Source: JBHJGS01 sp050331575
GTDB taxonomy: Bacteria; Pseudomonadota; Alphaproteobacteria; Sphingomonadales; Rhodothalassiaceae
Length of the DNA: 64,000 bases
Reading direction: 5' to 3'
NCBI GenBank assembly: GCA_050331575.1
Contig: JBHJGS010000016.1
Location: forward strand, 37,904 to 101,903
A model generated the notes under the pieces. It had not been told where the DNA came from. It worked only from the letters and a program-made list of their open reading frames with translations, and ran no database searches. The number at the start of each line of letters is the position of its first letter. Position 1 is the first letter of the stretch. Made by a program: the position numbers and the translations under genes. Below are positions 53,497-63,289 of the stretch, piece after piece.

Positions 53497-54651
53497 ATGA
53501 CGGAACCTGGTGTGCGGCCGGAACGGCCTCATTTCTCGTCCGGTCCGTGCGCCAAGCGCCCCGGCTGGACCCCTGACTTTCTCAACACCGCCCCCCTGGG
53601 CCGATCCCACCGCGCCAAAATCGGCAAAGCCCGCCTGAAAGACGCCATCGAGCGCACCCGCGCGATGCTGGAACTGCCAGACGATTATCTGGTCGGCATC
53701 GTGCCAGCCTCGGACACCGGCGCCTTTGAAATGGCCATGTGGTCGCTGCTGGGCGCGCGGCCGGTGGAAATGCTTGCCTGGGAAAGCTTCGGCGAAGGCT
53801 GGGTGACCGATGCGGTCAAGCAGCTGAAGCTTGAGCATTGCACGGTTCGGCGCGCCGATTATGGCGCCCTGCCCGACTTGCAGGCGGTCGACTGGAACGC
53901 CGATGTCTGCTTCACCTGGAACGGCACCACGTCGGGCGTGAAGGTGCCCCATGGCGACTGGATCGCCGCAGACCGCCAGGGCCTGTCGCTGTGCGACGCC
54001 ACCTCTGCGGTGTTCGCCATGGACTTGCCGTGGGACAGGATCGATGTCGCCACCTTCTCCTGGCAGAAGGTGATGGGCGGAGAGGCCGCCCATGGCATGC
54101 TGATCGTGAACCCGCGCGCGGTTCAGCGGCTGGAAAGCCATACCCCGCCCTGGCCGCTGCCCAAGCTGTTCCGCCTGACCAAGGGCGGCAAGCTGAACGC
54201 CGAGATCTTTCAGGGCGCCACCATCAACACGCCGTCCCTGATGTGCGTGGAGGATTATCTCGACGCGCTGCAATGGGCTGAGCGCATCGGCGGCCTGGGC
54301 GAGCTGATCCGCCGCAGCGAAACCAACCTGGCGGTGCTGGAGGACTGGGTCGCCCGATCCGATTGGGTCGATTTCCTGGCACCGGACCCGGCGATCCGCT
54401 CCAACACCTCGGTCTGCCTGAAAATCGTCGACCCGGTGTTCACGGCGCTGGCGCCGGAGGATCAGGCCGGTGTGCCAAAGAAGATCGCCGCGCTGTTGGA
54501 GGATCGGGAGATTGCCTTTGACATCAACGGCTATCGCGATGCCCCGCCGGGCCTGCGCATCTGGTGCGGCGCCACGGTCGATGCCGAAGACGTTGCCGCG
54601 CTCACGCCGTGGCTGGACTGGGCCTATGCCCAGATCATGGCTGAACGCTGA
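53497..54651 (+). CDS. serC: Phosphoserine aminotransferase
   Basis: This 384-aa class V aminotransferase of the alphaproteobacterial type makes 3-phosphoserine in serine synthesis (and acts in the pyridoxal phosphate pathway where present). FSSGPCAKRPGWTPDFLN starts it, and FSWQKVMGGEAAHGML holds the cofactor lysine. AAGGAGAGG precedes the ATG. serA follows after 34 bases, and the two act in consecutive steps. Confidence 0.94.
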   Translation: MTEPGVRPERPHFSSGPCAKRPGWTPDFLNTAPLGRSHRAKIGKARLKDAIERTRAMLELPDDYLVGIVPASDTGAFEMAMWSLLGARPVEMLAWESFGEGWVTDAVKQLKLEHCTVRRADYGALPDLQAVDWNADVCFTWNGTTSGVKVPHGDWIAADRQGLSLCDATSAVFAMDLPWDRIDVATFSWQKVMGGEAAHGMLIVNPRAVQRLESHTPPWPLPKLFRLTKGGKLNAEIFQGATINTPSLMCVEDYLDALQWAERIGGLGELIRRSETNLAVLEDWVARSDWVDFLAPDPAIRSNTSVCLKIVDPVFTALAPEDQAGVPKKIAALLEDREIAFDINGYRDAPPGLRIWCGATVDAEDVAALTPWLDWAYAQIMAER

Positions 54652-54685
54652 GCCCTCCCCCCGAGTCTCTTCAGGAATTGCTCAC

Positions 54686-56263
54686 ATGCCCAAAGTCTTG
54701 ATCGCTGACAAAATGAGCCCGAAGGCCGCCGAGCTGTTTCGCCAGCGCGGCGTCGAGGCCGACGAACGCCCCGGGATGAGCCCCGACGAATTGCTCGGCG
54801 TCATCGCCGACTATGACGGTCTGGCCGTGCGCTCCGCCACCAAGGTGACGACGGAGCTGCTGGCCGCCGCCGATACGCTGAAGGTGGTCGGCCGCGCCGG
54901 CATCGGCGTTGACAATATCGACATTCGCGCCGCGACCAATCGCGGGGTCGTGGTGATGAACACGCCGTTCGGCAACTCCATCACCACGGCAGAACATGCC
55001 ATCGCCATGATGATGGCCCTGGCCCGGCAGATCCCGGCCGCCAACGCTTCCACCCACGCCGGCAAGTGGGAAAAATCCAAATTCATGGGCGTGGAGCTTT
55101 ACGGCAAGACGCTGGGGATCATCGGCTGCGGCAATATCGGCTCCATCGTCGCTGACCGTGCCCAGGGCCTGAAAATGCACGTGCTGGGCTTTGATCCCTA
55201 TCTCTCGCCCGATCGCGCGCGCGACCTGGGCATCACCAAGGTGGAGCTGACGGATCTGTTTGCCCAGGCCGATTTCATCACCCTGCACACGCCGCTGACG
55301 GAAAAGACCCGAAACATCATCGATGCTGAGGCGCTGTCGACCATGAAACAGGGCGTGCGCATCGTCAATTGCGCGCGCGGCGGCCTGATCGACGAGGCTG
55401 CGCTGAAGGAGGCTTTGGACCGCGGCCATGTCGCCGGGGCCGCGCTGGACGTGTATGAGACCGAACCGGCCACCGACAATCCGCTGTTCGGCCATGAGCG
55501 GCTGGTGGCAACGCCGCATCTGGGCGCCTCGACCACCGAGGCGCAGGTCAATGTCGCCATCCAGATTGCCGAGCAGATGTCGGACTATCTGCTCACCGGC
55601 GGGGTCAGCAATGCCTTGAACATGCCCTCGGTCAGCGCCGAGGAGGCCCCGCGGTTGGCGCCCTATATGACCCTGGCCAAGCAGATCGGCAGCTTCGCCG
55701 GCCAGATCATCGACACCAGCTTGAAGAGCGTGCGCATCGAATATGAGGGCCATGTCGCCAAGCTGAACGTCCAGCCGCTGACCGCGATCGTCCTGGAAGG
55801 CTTGCTGCAGCCGCTGATGGACTCGGTGAATATGGTCAATGCGCCGGTGATCGCGCGCGAACGCGATATCGACGTGGCCCAGGTGCGCCATGACCGCGAA
55901 GGCGATTATGCCACGCTGATCCGCCTGACCGTGGAAACCGAAAAACAGACCCGCGCCGTCGCCGGCACGCTGTTTGCCAACAATCAGCCGCGCATCGTCG
56001 ATGTCTCCGACGTGCAGATCGAAGCCGGGCTGACCCCGGACATGCTCTACATCATCAATGACGACAAGCCCGGCTTCATCGGCCAACTAGGCTCGCTTCT
56101 GGGCGATCGCGGCATCAATATCGGCACCTTCAATCTGGGCCGGGCCAATGGCGGCACCACCGCGGTGGCGCTGGTGGCGGTCGACCAGCCGGTCGACGAT
56201 GCGCTCCTGTCGGCCGTCTCCGGCCTGTCCCAGGTGCGCCAGGCCAAGCGGCTGCGCTTTTGA
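54686..56263 (+). CDS. serA: D-3-phosphoglycerate dehydrogenase
   Basis: This 525-aa enzyme oxidises 3-phosphoglycerate, the first step of serine synthesis. The NAD-binding domain has LGIIGCGNIGSIVADRA; the catalytic Arg, Glu and His lie in NCARGGLID, YETEP and TPHLGAST. An intervening allosteric-substrate-binding domain and a C-terminal ACT domain (LYIINDDKPGFIGQLGSLL) make it the long serine-regulated type. ATG at 54686 is preceded by CAGGAATTG. Confidence 0.95.
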   Translation: MPKVLIADKMSPKAAELFRQRGVEADERPGMSPDELLGVIADYDGLAVRSATKVTTELLAAADTLKVVGRAGIGVDNIDIRAATNRGVVVMNTPFGNSITTAEHAIAMMMALARQIPAANASTHAGKWEKSKFMGVELYGKTLGIIGCGNIGSIVADRAQGLKMHVLGFDPYLSPDRARDLGITKVELTDLFAQADFITLHTPLTEKTRNIIDAEALSTMKQGVRIVNCARGGLIDEAALKEALDRGHVAGAALDVYETEPATDNPLFGHERLVATPHLGASTTEAQVNVAIQIAEQMSDYLLTGGVSNALNMPSVSAEEAPRLAPYMTLAKQIGSFAGQIIDTSLKSVRIEYEGHVAKLNVQPLTAIVLEGLLQPLMDSVNMVNAPVIARERDIDVAQVRHDREGDYATLIRLTVETEKQTRAVAGTLFANNQPRIVDVSDVQIEAGLTPDMLYIINDDKPGFIGQLGSLLGDRGINIGTFNLGRANGGTTAVALVAVDQPVDDALLSAVSGLSQVRQAKRLRF

Positions 56264-57432
56264 CCGGCGCCGCGGCGGTGGAGGATATTCGACAGCGCGG
56301 CCTTTTGCCCGAAGGCGTGCATGACGCCTTGAGCCCGGAGGCGGAGCAAGAGGCCGCGCTGACCGACGACCTGATGCGCGGCTTCGCCGCCTATGGCTAT
56401 CGCCGCGTCGCCCCGCCGCTGGTGGAATTCGAGACCAGCCTGACCTCGCTGAGCGGCGGCAGCGTGACGCCGAACATGTTCCGCCTGCTCGACCCGGTGT
56501 CCAACCGCATGATGGCGCTGCGCTCGGACATCACGCCGCAGATCGCCCGGCTGGCAGCGACGCGGCTGGCCGCAGCCCCGCGCCCGTTGCGGCTGTCCTA
56601 TGCCGGCCATGTTCTGCGCGTGCGCGGCAGCCAGCTGCGGCCGCATCGCCAGTTCCGCCAGGCCGGCGCTGAGTTGATCGGCGCGGCCAGCGTTCAGGCG
56701 GAGGCGGAGGTCATCGCCATGGCGTTAGAGACCTTGCGCCTGATCGGCCTGCAAGGCCTGGTGCTGGACCTGACCGTATCCCGCTTCGTGCCGGTGCTGG
56801 CGCGGGCGCTGGGCCTGTCCGCGCCCGCAGCTGAGGAGGTGCGTCTGGCCCTGGACGCCAAGGATGTCGGCCGGCTGCAACGCTTGCACGGGCCCGCGCG
56901 TGATAGCTTCACCACGGTGCTGCGTGCGGCGGGGCCTGTCAGCCAGGCCCTGGCACAGCTGGACCGGCTGGACCTGCCGGAAGAGGCGCGTGCCCTGATC
57001 GAAGAGGTGGCCGCGCTGGCCCACGCGCTCCACACCGTGGTGCCGGACCTGCCGATCAGCCTGGACCCGGGCGAGTTCCGGGGCTTTGAATATAAGACCG
57101 GCATCGGCTTTTCGGTGTTTGCCCAAGGCGTGCGCGGCACGCTGGCGCGCGGCGGCCGCTATGCGGTGGACCATCTGGACGGCCGCGAGGAGCCGGCGGT
57201 GGGCTTTTCAGTCTATCTGGACAGCATCCTGCAGGGCCTGCCGCGTCCGGCGCCGCGCCCGCTGGTCTTTCTTCCGGCGGACAGCCAGGACGGCAGCCGA
57301 TTGCGCGTGTCCGGCTGGCGCACCTTGACCGCGCTGGCGCCCGTGGCAGATGAGCAGGCGGAGGCCAGACGCATGGGCTGTACCCATTGGCTGCCCGCTG
57401 GCGCCGACGCACCCGTGCCGTTGGACCGCTGA
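56260..57432 (+). CDS. hisZ: ATP phosphoribosyltransferase regulatory subunit HisZ
   Basis: This 390-aa class II tRNA-synthetase paralogue partners the short HisG in histidine synthesis. Motif 2-like parts are present (MMALRSDITPQIARLAATRL; RQAGAELIGAASVQAEAEVI). It lacks the anticodon domain of HisRS. The frame opens with a TTG overlapping the serA stop (TTGA); GTG at 56278 is an alternative start, and neither has a clear ribosome site. hisG is not in the window. Confidence 0.85.
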   Translation: MTGAAAVEDIRQRGLLPEGVHDALSPEAEQEAALTDDLMRGFAAYGYRRVAPPLVEFETSLTSLSGGSVTPNMFRLLDPVSNRMMALRSDITPQIARLAATRLAAAPRPLRLSYAGHVLRVRGSQLRPHRQFRQAGAELIGAASVQAEAEVIAMALETLRLIGLQGLVLDLTVSRFVPVLARALGLSAPAAEEVRLALDAKDVGRLQRLHGPARDSFTTVLRAAGPVSQALAQLDRLDLPEEARALIEEVAALAHALHTVVPDLPISLDPGEFRGFEYKTGIGFSVFAQGVRGTLARGGRYAVDHLDGREEPAVGFSVYLDSILQGLPRPAPRPLVFLPADSQDGSRLRVSGWRTLTALAPVADEQAEARRMGCTHWLPAGADAPVPLDR

Positions 57433-57486
57433 AACATACAAGGAGGGGCGGGGCCTAGACGACGGTCCCGCAGGAAAGGACCGTTC

Positions 57487-58779
57487 ATGGCCAATGTGGT
57501 GGTGGTGGGATCCCAGTGGGGGGACGAAGGCAAGGGCAAGATCGTTGACTGGTTGAGCGAGAGAGCCGATGTGGTGGTTCGCTTTCAGGGCGGCCATAAT
57601 GCCGGCCATACCCTGGTGGTCGACGGTGCGGTCTACAAGCTGTCCCTGCTGCCCTCCGGCATCGTCCGGTCCGGCAAGCTGTCGATCATCGGCAATGGCG
57701 TGGTGATCGACCCCTGGGCGCTGGGCGACGAGATCGACCGCCTGGTCGACCAGGGCGTCGAAATCACGCCGGACAGCTTGCAGGTCGCCGCGTCCGCCAC
57801 GCTGATCCTGCCCTTTCACCGCGAGTTGGACGCCCTGCGCGAGGACGCCACCGCCGGGGTCAAGATCGGCACCACCCGACGCGGCATCGGCCCCGCCTAC
57901 GAAGACAAGGTCGGCCGCCGATCCCTGCGCGTGTGCGATTTGAAGGACCGCGCGGCCATCGAGGAACGGCTGGATCAATTGCTGACCCATCATGATGCGC
58001 TGCGCCGCGGCCTGGACGCCCCGGCAATCGACCGGGCGGCGGTGACCGAGGCGCTGATCGAGGTGGCCGGAAAGATCCTGCCGTTCGCGGCGCCGGTCTG
58101 GCGCACCCTGGCCGACGCTCAGGCCGCGGGCAAGCGCATCTTGTTCGAAGGCGCCCAAGGCATGATGCTGGATGTCGACCACGGCACCTATCCGTTCGTC
58201 ACCTCCTCGCAGACCGTGGCGGGCCAGGCCGCGGCGGGATCGGGCATCGGCCCGGGTGCGCTGGGCTATGTTCTGGGCATCACCAAGGCCTATACCACGC
58301 GCGTAGGCAGCGGCCCCTTTCCCACCGAACAGGACAATGCCGACGGCCAGCGCCTGGGCGAGCGCGGTCGGGAATTCGGTGTGGTCACCGGCCGCAAGCG
58401 GCGCTGCGGCTGGTTCGATGCGGTGATGGTGCGCCAGGCCGCGCGCATCGGCGGCATCCACGGCATCGCGCTGACCAAGCTGGACGTGCTGGACGGGTTT
58501 TCCGAGCTTCAGGTGTGCATCGGCTATCGCCTGGACGGCCGGCAGATCGATTTCCTGCCCCCCGCCATGGATGATCAGGCGCGCGTCGAGCCGATCTATG
58601 AAACGCTGGAGGGCTGGAGCGAGAGCACCGAGGGCGCGCGCAGCTGGGCCGATCTGCCGGCCACCGCGATCAAATATATTCGCCGCATCGAAGAACTGAT
58701 CGAAACCCCTGTGGCGCTGCTGTCGACCAGCCCGAAACGGGACGACACCATTTTGGTGAAAGATCCGTTCCGCCCCTGA
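57487..58779 (+). CDS. purA: Adenylosuccinate synthetase
   Basis: This 430-aa enzyme couples GTP hydrolysis to addition of aspartate to IMP. It has the GTP-binding loop VVGSQWGDEGKGKIVDWL, the IMP-binding VRFQGGHNAGHTLVVDG and FEGAQGMMLDVDHGTYPFVT. AGGAAAGGA precedes the ATG. It follows hisZ by 54 bases in the same direction. Confidence 0.97.
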   Translation: MANVVVVGSQWGDEGKGKIVDWLSERADVVVRFQGGHNAGHTLVVDGAVYKLSLLPSGIVRSGKLSIIGNGVVIDPWALGDEIDRLVDQGVEITPDSLQVAASATLILPFHRELDALREDATAGVKIGTTRRGIGPAYEDKVGRRSLRVCDLKDRAAIEERLDQLLTHHDALRRGLDAPAIDRAAVTEALIEVAGKILPFAAPVWRTLADAQAAGKRILFEGAQGMMLDVDHGTYPFVTSSQTVAGQAAAGSGIGPGALGYVLGITKAYTTRVGSGPFPTEQDNADGQRLGERGREFGVVTGRKRRCGWFDAVMVRQAARIGGIHGIALTKLDVLDGFSELQVCIGYRLDGRQIDFLPPAMDDQARVEPIYETLEGWSESTEGARSWADLPATAIKYIRRIEELIETPVALLSTSPKRDDTILVKDPFRP

Positions 58780-58800
58780 GCTTCGGTCTGGAGACTGACC

Positions 58801-60054
58801 ATGCCGCTGCGCCGGCTGATCGTGGAGCGGCTGGGCGCGCAGGGCGACGGCATGGCGCCAACGCGCGACGGCCCGGTCTATCTGCCCGGCAGCGCACCCG
58901 GTGACCTGGTCGAGGCCGAGGTGCACGCCACCCGCCGCGGCCCCGCGGTCGGCAAATGGCGTCTGATCACGCCCTCGCCGCAACGCGCTGATCCCGTCTG
59001 CCCGCATTATGGCGTCTGCGGCGGGTGTTCGCTTCAGCATGTCGATGCCGCCCTTTATGCCCGCTTTCTGGTCGACAAGATCGCCGCCGCCCTGAGCCAG
59101 CAGGGTCTGACCGCGGACATCGCCGATCCGGTGATCAGCCCGCCGCACAGCCGCCGCCGGCTGATCATGACGGCGCGGCGCACCGGCCCCTCACTTGTGC
59201 TGGGCTTTCATCAGGCGCGCAGCCATCAGCTGGTGCAATTGAGCGAATGCCCGGTGGCGCATCCGCGACTGATGGTGCTGGTGGCGCCGCTCAGGCGGCT
59301 GCTCAAGCCCCTCTTGTCGCCCGGCGAGCAGGCGGGACTGACCTTGACCCTGACGGATAGCGGCACCGACCTAAGGCTCGACATGCCCGCCGAGCCCGAC
59401 CTGGCGGCCCGCGAAGCCCTGGCGGCCTTTGCGGACACCGAGGCCCTGGCGGCGATCAGCTGGGCGGTGGACGGCGTGGAGGAGCCGGTGGTGCGCCGGC
59501 GCGAGCCGTTGATGCGCTTCGGCCCGGCTGCTGTGCCGCTGCCCGCCGGCGCCTTCGTGCAGGCCACCGAGGACGGCGAGCGGGCCTTGACCGCCGTCGT
59601 CCTTGATAGCTTGGCCGGCGTGGACAAGATCGCCGATCTGTTCGCCGGCCTGGGCACCTTTACTTTTCCGCTTGCCGAACGAGTGCCGGTTTTAGCGGTC
59701 GAAGGCGCAGCCTCAGCGGTTATGGCGCTGCAGACGGCGGCGCGGTCGACCCCCGGACTGAAGCCGGTGGAGGCGGTGCATCGGGACCTGTTTCGCCGTC
59801 CGCTTCTGGCCGGAGAGTTCATCAAAATCCCAGCCGCGGTCATCGATCCGCCACGCGCCGGGGCCAAGGCACAATGCGCAGAACTGGCGGCCTCGAAACT
59901 GGAGCGTGTCGCCGCGGTGTCATGCAATCCGGCCACCTTCGCGCGCGACGCCCGGCTTCTGGTCGATGGCGGCTTTTCGCTCGGCCCGATCACGCCGGTC
60001 GGCCAATTCCTCTGGTCCGCCCATGTCGAACTGGTCTGCCTATTGAGCCGTTGA
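58801..60054 (+). CDS. TrmA/RlmCD-type 23S rRNA or tRNA m5U methyltransferase
   Basis: This 417-aa protein has a short TRAM-like N-terminus (LIVERLGAQGDGMA), iron-sulfur cysteines (CPHYGVCGGCSLQH and a later SECPV), SAM motif IADLFAGLGTFTFPLA and the catalytic Cys in AAVSCNPATFARDA. It methylates C5 of a uridine in RNA. Which uridine (RlmC, RlmD or TrmA type) cannot be told from sequence. It starts 21 bases after purA and is convergent with thiD. Confidence 0.87.
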   Translation: MPLRRLIVERLGAQGDGMAPTRDGPVYLPGSAPGDLVEAEVHATRRGPAVGKWRLITPSPQRADPVCPHYGVCGGCSLQHVDAALYARFLVDKIAAALSQQGLTADIADPVISPPHSRRRLIMTARRTGPSLVLGFHQARSHQLVQLSECPVAHPRLMVLVAPLRRLLKPLLSPGEQAGLTLTLTDSGTDLRLDMPAEPDLAAREALAAFADTEALAAISWAVDGVEEPVVRRREPLMRFGPAAVPLPAGAFVQATEDGERALTAVVLDSLAGVDKIADLFAGLGTFTFPLAERVPVLAVEGAASAVMALQTAARSTPGLKPVEAVHRDLFRRPLLAGEFIKIPAAVIDPPRAGAKAQCAELAASKLERVAAVSCNPATFARDARLLVDGGFSLGPITPVGQFLWSAHVELVCLLSR

Positions 60055-60113
60055 CCCCGGCCAAGACAGGCCCGCTTGCGCCCTCAGCAGCCGATAGAGC
60101 GACATCGACGCAC

Positions 60114-60893
60114 TCATAGCCGTACCTGACCATGACCCAGCGGGCCATGGCCGGCGCCGAAACCGGGTGCCGCCAGGATCGCCGCCCGCACAAACGACCG
60201 CGCCCGGGCAACAGCGGCAACCAGATCCAGCCCCTGTGCCAGGCCGGTGGCGATCGCGCTGGCCAGGGTGCAGCCGGTGCCGTGGGTGTGGCGGGTGTCG
60301 ATGCGCGGGTCGACAAAGCGGTGCATCCGGCCGTCCGCGTCACGCAGCTGATCGACCAGCGTCGCCCCCGTGCCGTGGCCGCCCTTCAACAGCACCGCTC
60401 GCGGCCCCTGCCGCGCCAATTCCGCCAAGTCTGCCGCCGGATCGCCCAACGGCCGCTGCAACAGCTGCCGCGCTTCGGGCATGTTCGGCGTCACAAGTGT
60501 GGCGATCGGGAACAGATGGCGGACCAAAGCCTCTCCGGCCGCACTCAATTCATCCCCGGAAGTGGCCGTCAGCACCGGGTCCAGCACCACCGGGCCGGAA
60601 AAACCGTCCAGCGCCCGTGCGATCGCCTGCGCCGCCGCTGCCGTCGGCACCAGCCCAAGCTTGACCGCATCAGCCCCGAGATCAGCCAGAACCACGCGGA
60701 TCTGCTCAGCGATCAGATCCGCCGCCACCGCCTCGACTGAGTGAACCCGCCGGGTGTCTTGCACGGTCAGCGCCGTGACCGCTGCCATGGCGAAGCCCCC
60801 CAGCATGGTGACGGTCTTCAGATCCGCCTGCAGCCCGGCCCCGCCGCCAGGATCGGAGCCGGCAATGATCAACACGCGTGCCGGCGCGCTCAT
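60114..60893 (-). CDS. thiD: Hydroxymethylpyrimidine/phosphomethylpyrimidine kinase
   Basis: This 259-aa ribokinase-fold enzyme phosphorylates HMP and HMP-P in thiamine synthesis. LIIAGSDPGGGAGLQADLKT is the N-terminal substrate motif, and THGTGCTLASAIATGLAQG contains the anion-hole and catalytic Asp-equivalent region. It is a single-domain protein without ThiE fusion. No TPP riboswitch was seen upstream. Confidence 0.94.
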   Translation of the reverse strand: MSAPARVLIIAGSDPGGGAGLQADLKTVTMLGGFAMAAVTALTVQDTRRVHSVEAVAADLIAEQIRVVLADLGADAVKLGLVPTAAAAQAIARALDGFSGPVVLDPVLTATSGDELSAAGEALVRHLFPIATLVTPNMPEARQLLQRPLGDPAADLAELARQGPRAVLLKGGHGTGATLVDQLRDADGRMHRFVDPRIDTRHTHGTGCTLASAIATGLAQGLDLVAAVARARSFVRAAILAAPGFGAGHGPLGHGQVRL

Positions 60894-60944
60894 GCGATGG
60901 GCTCATCAAACCAGGGCGGACAGTGGAACGCGGACTGTGGCTTT

Positions 60945-60957
60945 TGTGTCAGACACA
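60945..60957. repeat. 13-bp palindrome between thiD and the SLATT-like gene
   Basis: TGTGTC-A-GACACA is perfect and lies in the divergent control region, 51 bases upstream of the thiD start and about 97 bases before the SLATT-like ATG. It is a candidate operator. Confidence 0.45.
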
Positions 60958-61053
60958 GCGCGGAAACGGCCCTTACTAAGGCGTTTTGAGAATTCATTAA
61001 CCAAGCCCCTTTACGATTTTAATCACTCGTTTCGCGCGCGGAGGCCAAAAGCA

Positions 61054-61758
61054 ATGGCGAACGAACATACCTTGCATCCGATCACCAAGGCGGATAGCCG
61101 CTCCATCAATGATGCCTATATTGAGGATTATTACGAGCGCGCCAAGATCACTCGCGCGGTGCGCTTCTTTGCGTCGCGCCGTTATCACGCCAAATCGAAG
61201 ATTTCGCTGATTTGCATCTCCATGCTGGCGATCTACGCCTTGTTGGCCAATATCCTCCTCATCCTCTACGAGGGTGAAAAGGCCGGGGAATTTCTGTTCC
61301 GTATGCTGACCGTGGTCAATATCATGATCCCGGCGTTTATCTTGTTCTTCAACGCGTTCGAATTCTCCAAAGGTTATGATCTGATCTCCGATAAGATGCG
61401 GGCATCGGCGGATCTGTTGTCTCGCCTGCTGGAAAAAATCGAATTTTTCCTGCTACGCGGCGCCATCACGGATGAGGAAGTGGAGGCCGTGCGCGAAGAG
61501 TATCAAGAGGCGATCCGCGACCTGCCCGAAGATGACGGCCAGATCGATTTCTATATGGTGCTGCTGGACAATACCTTCGTGACTCTGTCCAGTTCCGACC
61601 GCGGCTCCAAAAAATATGAAAATTTCTACAAAGCGCGTCGAAAGAATGCCTGGCTATACTGGATCCAGCACAAGGTCGACCTGTTCGGTCCTGTCCTGCT
61701 CTATATCGTCGTCCCGGGCCTGTTCGTTTCCTATCTGGCAATCGGCGTTCTGGCTTAG
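61054..61758 (+). CDS. SLATT-like membrane protein
   Basis: This 234-aa protein has a charged N-terminal helix with Arg/Tyr/His, two transmembrane segments (SLICISMLAIYALLANILLI; MLTVVNIMIPAFILFFNAFE), then a long amphipathic helix (KGYDLISDKMRASADLLSRL). This is the layout of SLATT proteins, the two-helix effectors linked to SMODS and SLOG sensors. A third C-terminal helix (GPVLLYIVVPGLFVSYLAIG) is extra. No nucleotidyltransferase or SLOG partner is adjacent. GGAGG lies nine bases before the ATG. Confidence 0.55.
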   Translation: MANEHTLHPITKADSRSINDAYIEDYYERAKITRAVRFFASRRYHAKSKISLICISMLAIYALLANILLILYEGEKAGEFLFRMLTVVNIMIPAFILFFNAFEFSKGYDLISDKMRASADLLSRLLEKIEFFLLRGAITDEEVEAVREEYQEAIRDLPEDDGQIDFYMVLLDNTFVTLSSSDRGSKKYENFYKARRKNAWLYWIQHKVDLFGPVLLYIVVPGLFVSYLAIGVLA

Positions 61759-61808
61759 CGCCTGGATGAAAAGGCCCGCTGCCTAGGGGGCGAGCAACTT
61801 TATCCGAG
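61758..61808 (-). repeat. Palindromic dispersed element, copy C (partial)
   Basis: GGATGAAAAGGCCCGC, a variable middle, then GGCGAGCAACTTTATCCGAG match copies A and B; the perfect palindrome half is missing. Read leftward it encodes GSDKVARPLGSGPFHP. Confidence 0.6.
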
Positions 61809-61894
61809 CCGCAACCGCCCCCATGCACTTGGCGCGGCGCCAAAGCGCAGCCCCGGGGTTGGGGCGGGGGGGCGTCAGTGCGCGGGGTTTCGGC

Positions 61895-63289
61895 TCAGTC
61901 GCGCGGGCCGGTCATGGTTTCCGGACGGACCACCTGGCGGAACCGCTCTTCGCTGACCGCGCCCAGTTCCAGTGCGCTTTCCAGCAGGGTCAGCCCCTTC
62001 TTGTGGGCGTTCTTGGCGACCTGAGAGGCGGTGTCATAGCCAATCTCCGGGGCCAGCGCGGTGACCAGCATCAAGGAGCGCTCCAACAGATCGGCAATGC
62101 GCGTCTCATTGGCCTGGATGCCCGCGACGCAGCGATCGGTGAAGGAGCGCGCGGCATCGCCCAACAGCGCGATCGACTGCAGCACATTATAGACGATCAC
62201 GGGCTTGAACACATTCAGCTCCAGATGCCCGTGCGCGCCCGCCACGGTGACGGCGGTGTGATTGCCCATCACCTGCGCGCACACCATGGTCAGCGCCTCC
62301 GCCTGGGTCGGGTTGACCTTGCCGGGCATGATCGAGGAGCCGGGCTCATTCTCCGGCAGCATCAGCTCGCCCAGGCCGCAGCGGGGCCCAGAGCCCAACA
62401 GCCGGACATCATTGGCCAGCTTCATCAGGCTGACCGCCACGGTGTTGAGCGCCCCGGAGGCTTCGACCATGGCATCATGGCTGGCCAGCGCCTCGAACTT
62501 ATTCTCCGCCGTAACGAAGGGCAGGCCGGTGATCTCGGCCACTTCAGCGGCGACCGTCTCCGCAAAGCCCGTCTTGGCATTGATGCCGGTGCCCACCGCG
62601 GTGCCGCCCTGGGCCAGCTGATACAGCGCCGGCAGCGTGTCCTTCACCCGGCGCAGGCCGTTGCGCACCTGCGCGGCATAGCCGGAGAATTCCTGGCCCA
62701 AGGTCAGCGGCGTGGCGTCCTGCAGATGGGTGCGGCCGATCTTGACGATATCCTGAAACGCCTCGGCCTTCTCCTCCAGCGCTGCCAAGAGATGCTCCAG
62801 CGCGGGCAGCAGGCGGTGATGGATCTGCTCGGCCGCGGCGATATGCATGGCGGTGGGGAAGGTGTCATTGGAGGATTGCGCGCGGTTGACATGATCATTG
62901 GGATGCACCGGGTCCTTCGAGCCCAGCGTGCCGCCCAGCGTCTCGATGGCGAGATTGGAGATCACCTCGTTGGCGTTCATGTTCGACTGGGTGCCCGAGC
63001 CGGTCTGCCACACCACCAGCGGAAAATGATCATCCAGTTGATTGTCGATGACCTTTTGAGCGGCGGCGATGATCGCCTCTGCGATGCGCGGCTCGATCGT
63101 CTCCAGCGCCAGATTGGCCCGGGCGCAGGCGGCCTTGACGATGCCCAGGGCGCGGATCAGGGGGCTGGGCATGCGCTCGCCCCCGATCGGGAAATTGCTC
63201 AGCGAGCGTTGCGTTTGCGCGCCCCAATAGCGGTCCTGCGCCACCGCAATCGGCCCAAAGGCATCCGTTTCCGTCCGCGTATCCGTCAT
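61895..63289 (-). CDS. fumC: Class II fumarate hydratase
   Basis: This 464-aa enzyme interconverts fumarate and malate. The superfamily signature GSSIMPGKVNPTQAE is present, with SSNDTFPTAMHIA and GRTHLQDATPLTLGQEFSGY. It is iron-free and thus oxygen-stable. ATG at 63289 has GGGGAG eight bases upstream; the frame is open further but without a protein-like N-terminus. Confidence 0.96.
   Translation of the reverse strand: MTDTRTETDAFGPIAVAQDRYWGAQTQRSLSNFPIGGERMPSPLIRALGIVKAACARANLALETIEPRIAEAIIAAAQKVIDNQLDDHFPLVVWQTGSGTQSNMNANEVISNLAIETLGGTLGSKDPVHPNDHVNRAQSSNDTFPTAMHIAAAEQIHHRLLPALEHLLAALEEKAEAFQDIVKIGRTHLQDATPLTLGQEFSGYAAQVRNGLRRVKDTLPALYQLAQGGTAVGTGINAKTGFAETVAAEVAEITGLPFVTAENKFEALASHDAMVEASGALNTVAVSLMKLANDVRLLGSGPRCGLGELMLPENEPGSSIMPGKVNPTQAEALTMVCAQVMGNHTAVTVAGAHGHLELNVFKPVIVYNVLQSIALLGDAARSFTDRCVAGIQANETRIADLLERSLMLVTALAPEIGYDTASQVAKNAHKKGLTLLESALELGAVSEERFRQVVRPETMTGPRD

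Noticed and set aside
57208..59148. 646-codon minus-strand frame opposite hisZ, purA and the RNA methyltransferase
   Set aside because: Antisense shadow across three recognised genes.
60894..61053. TPP riboswitch for thiD
   Set aside because: The conserved CUGAGA and ACCUGA elements were not found on the minus strand.
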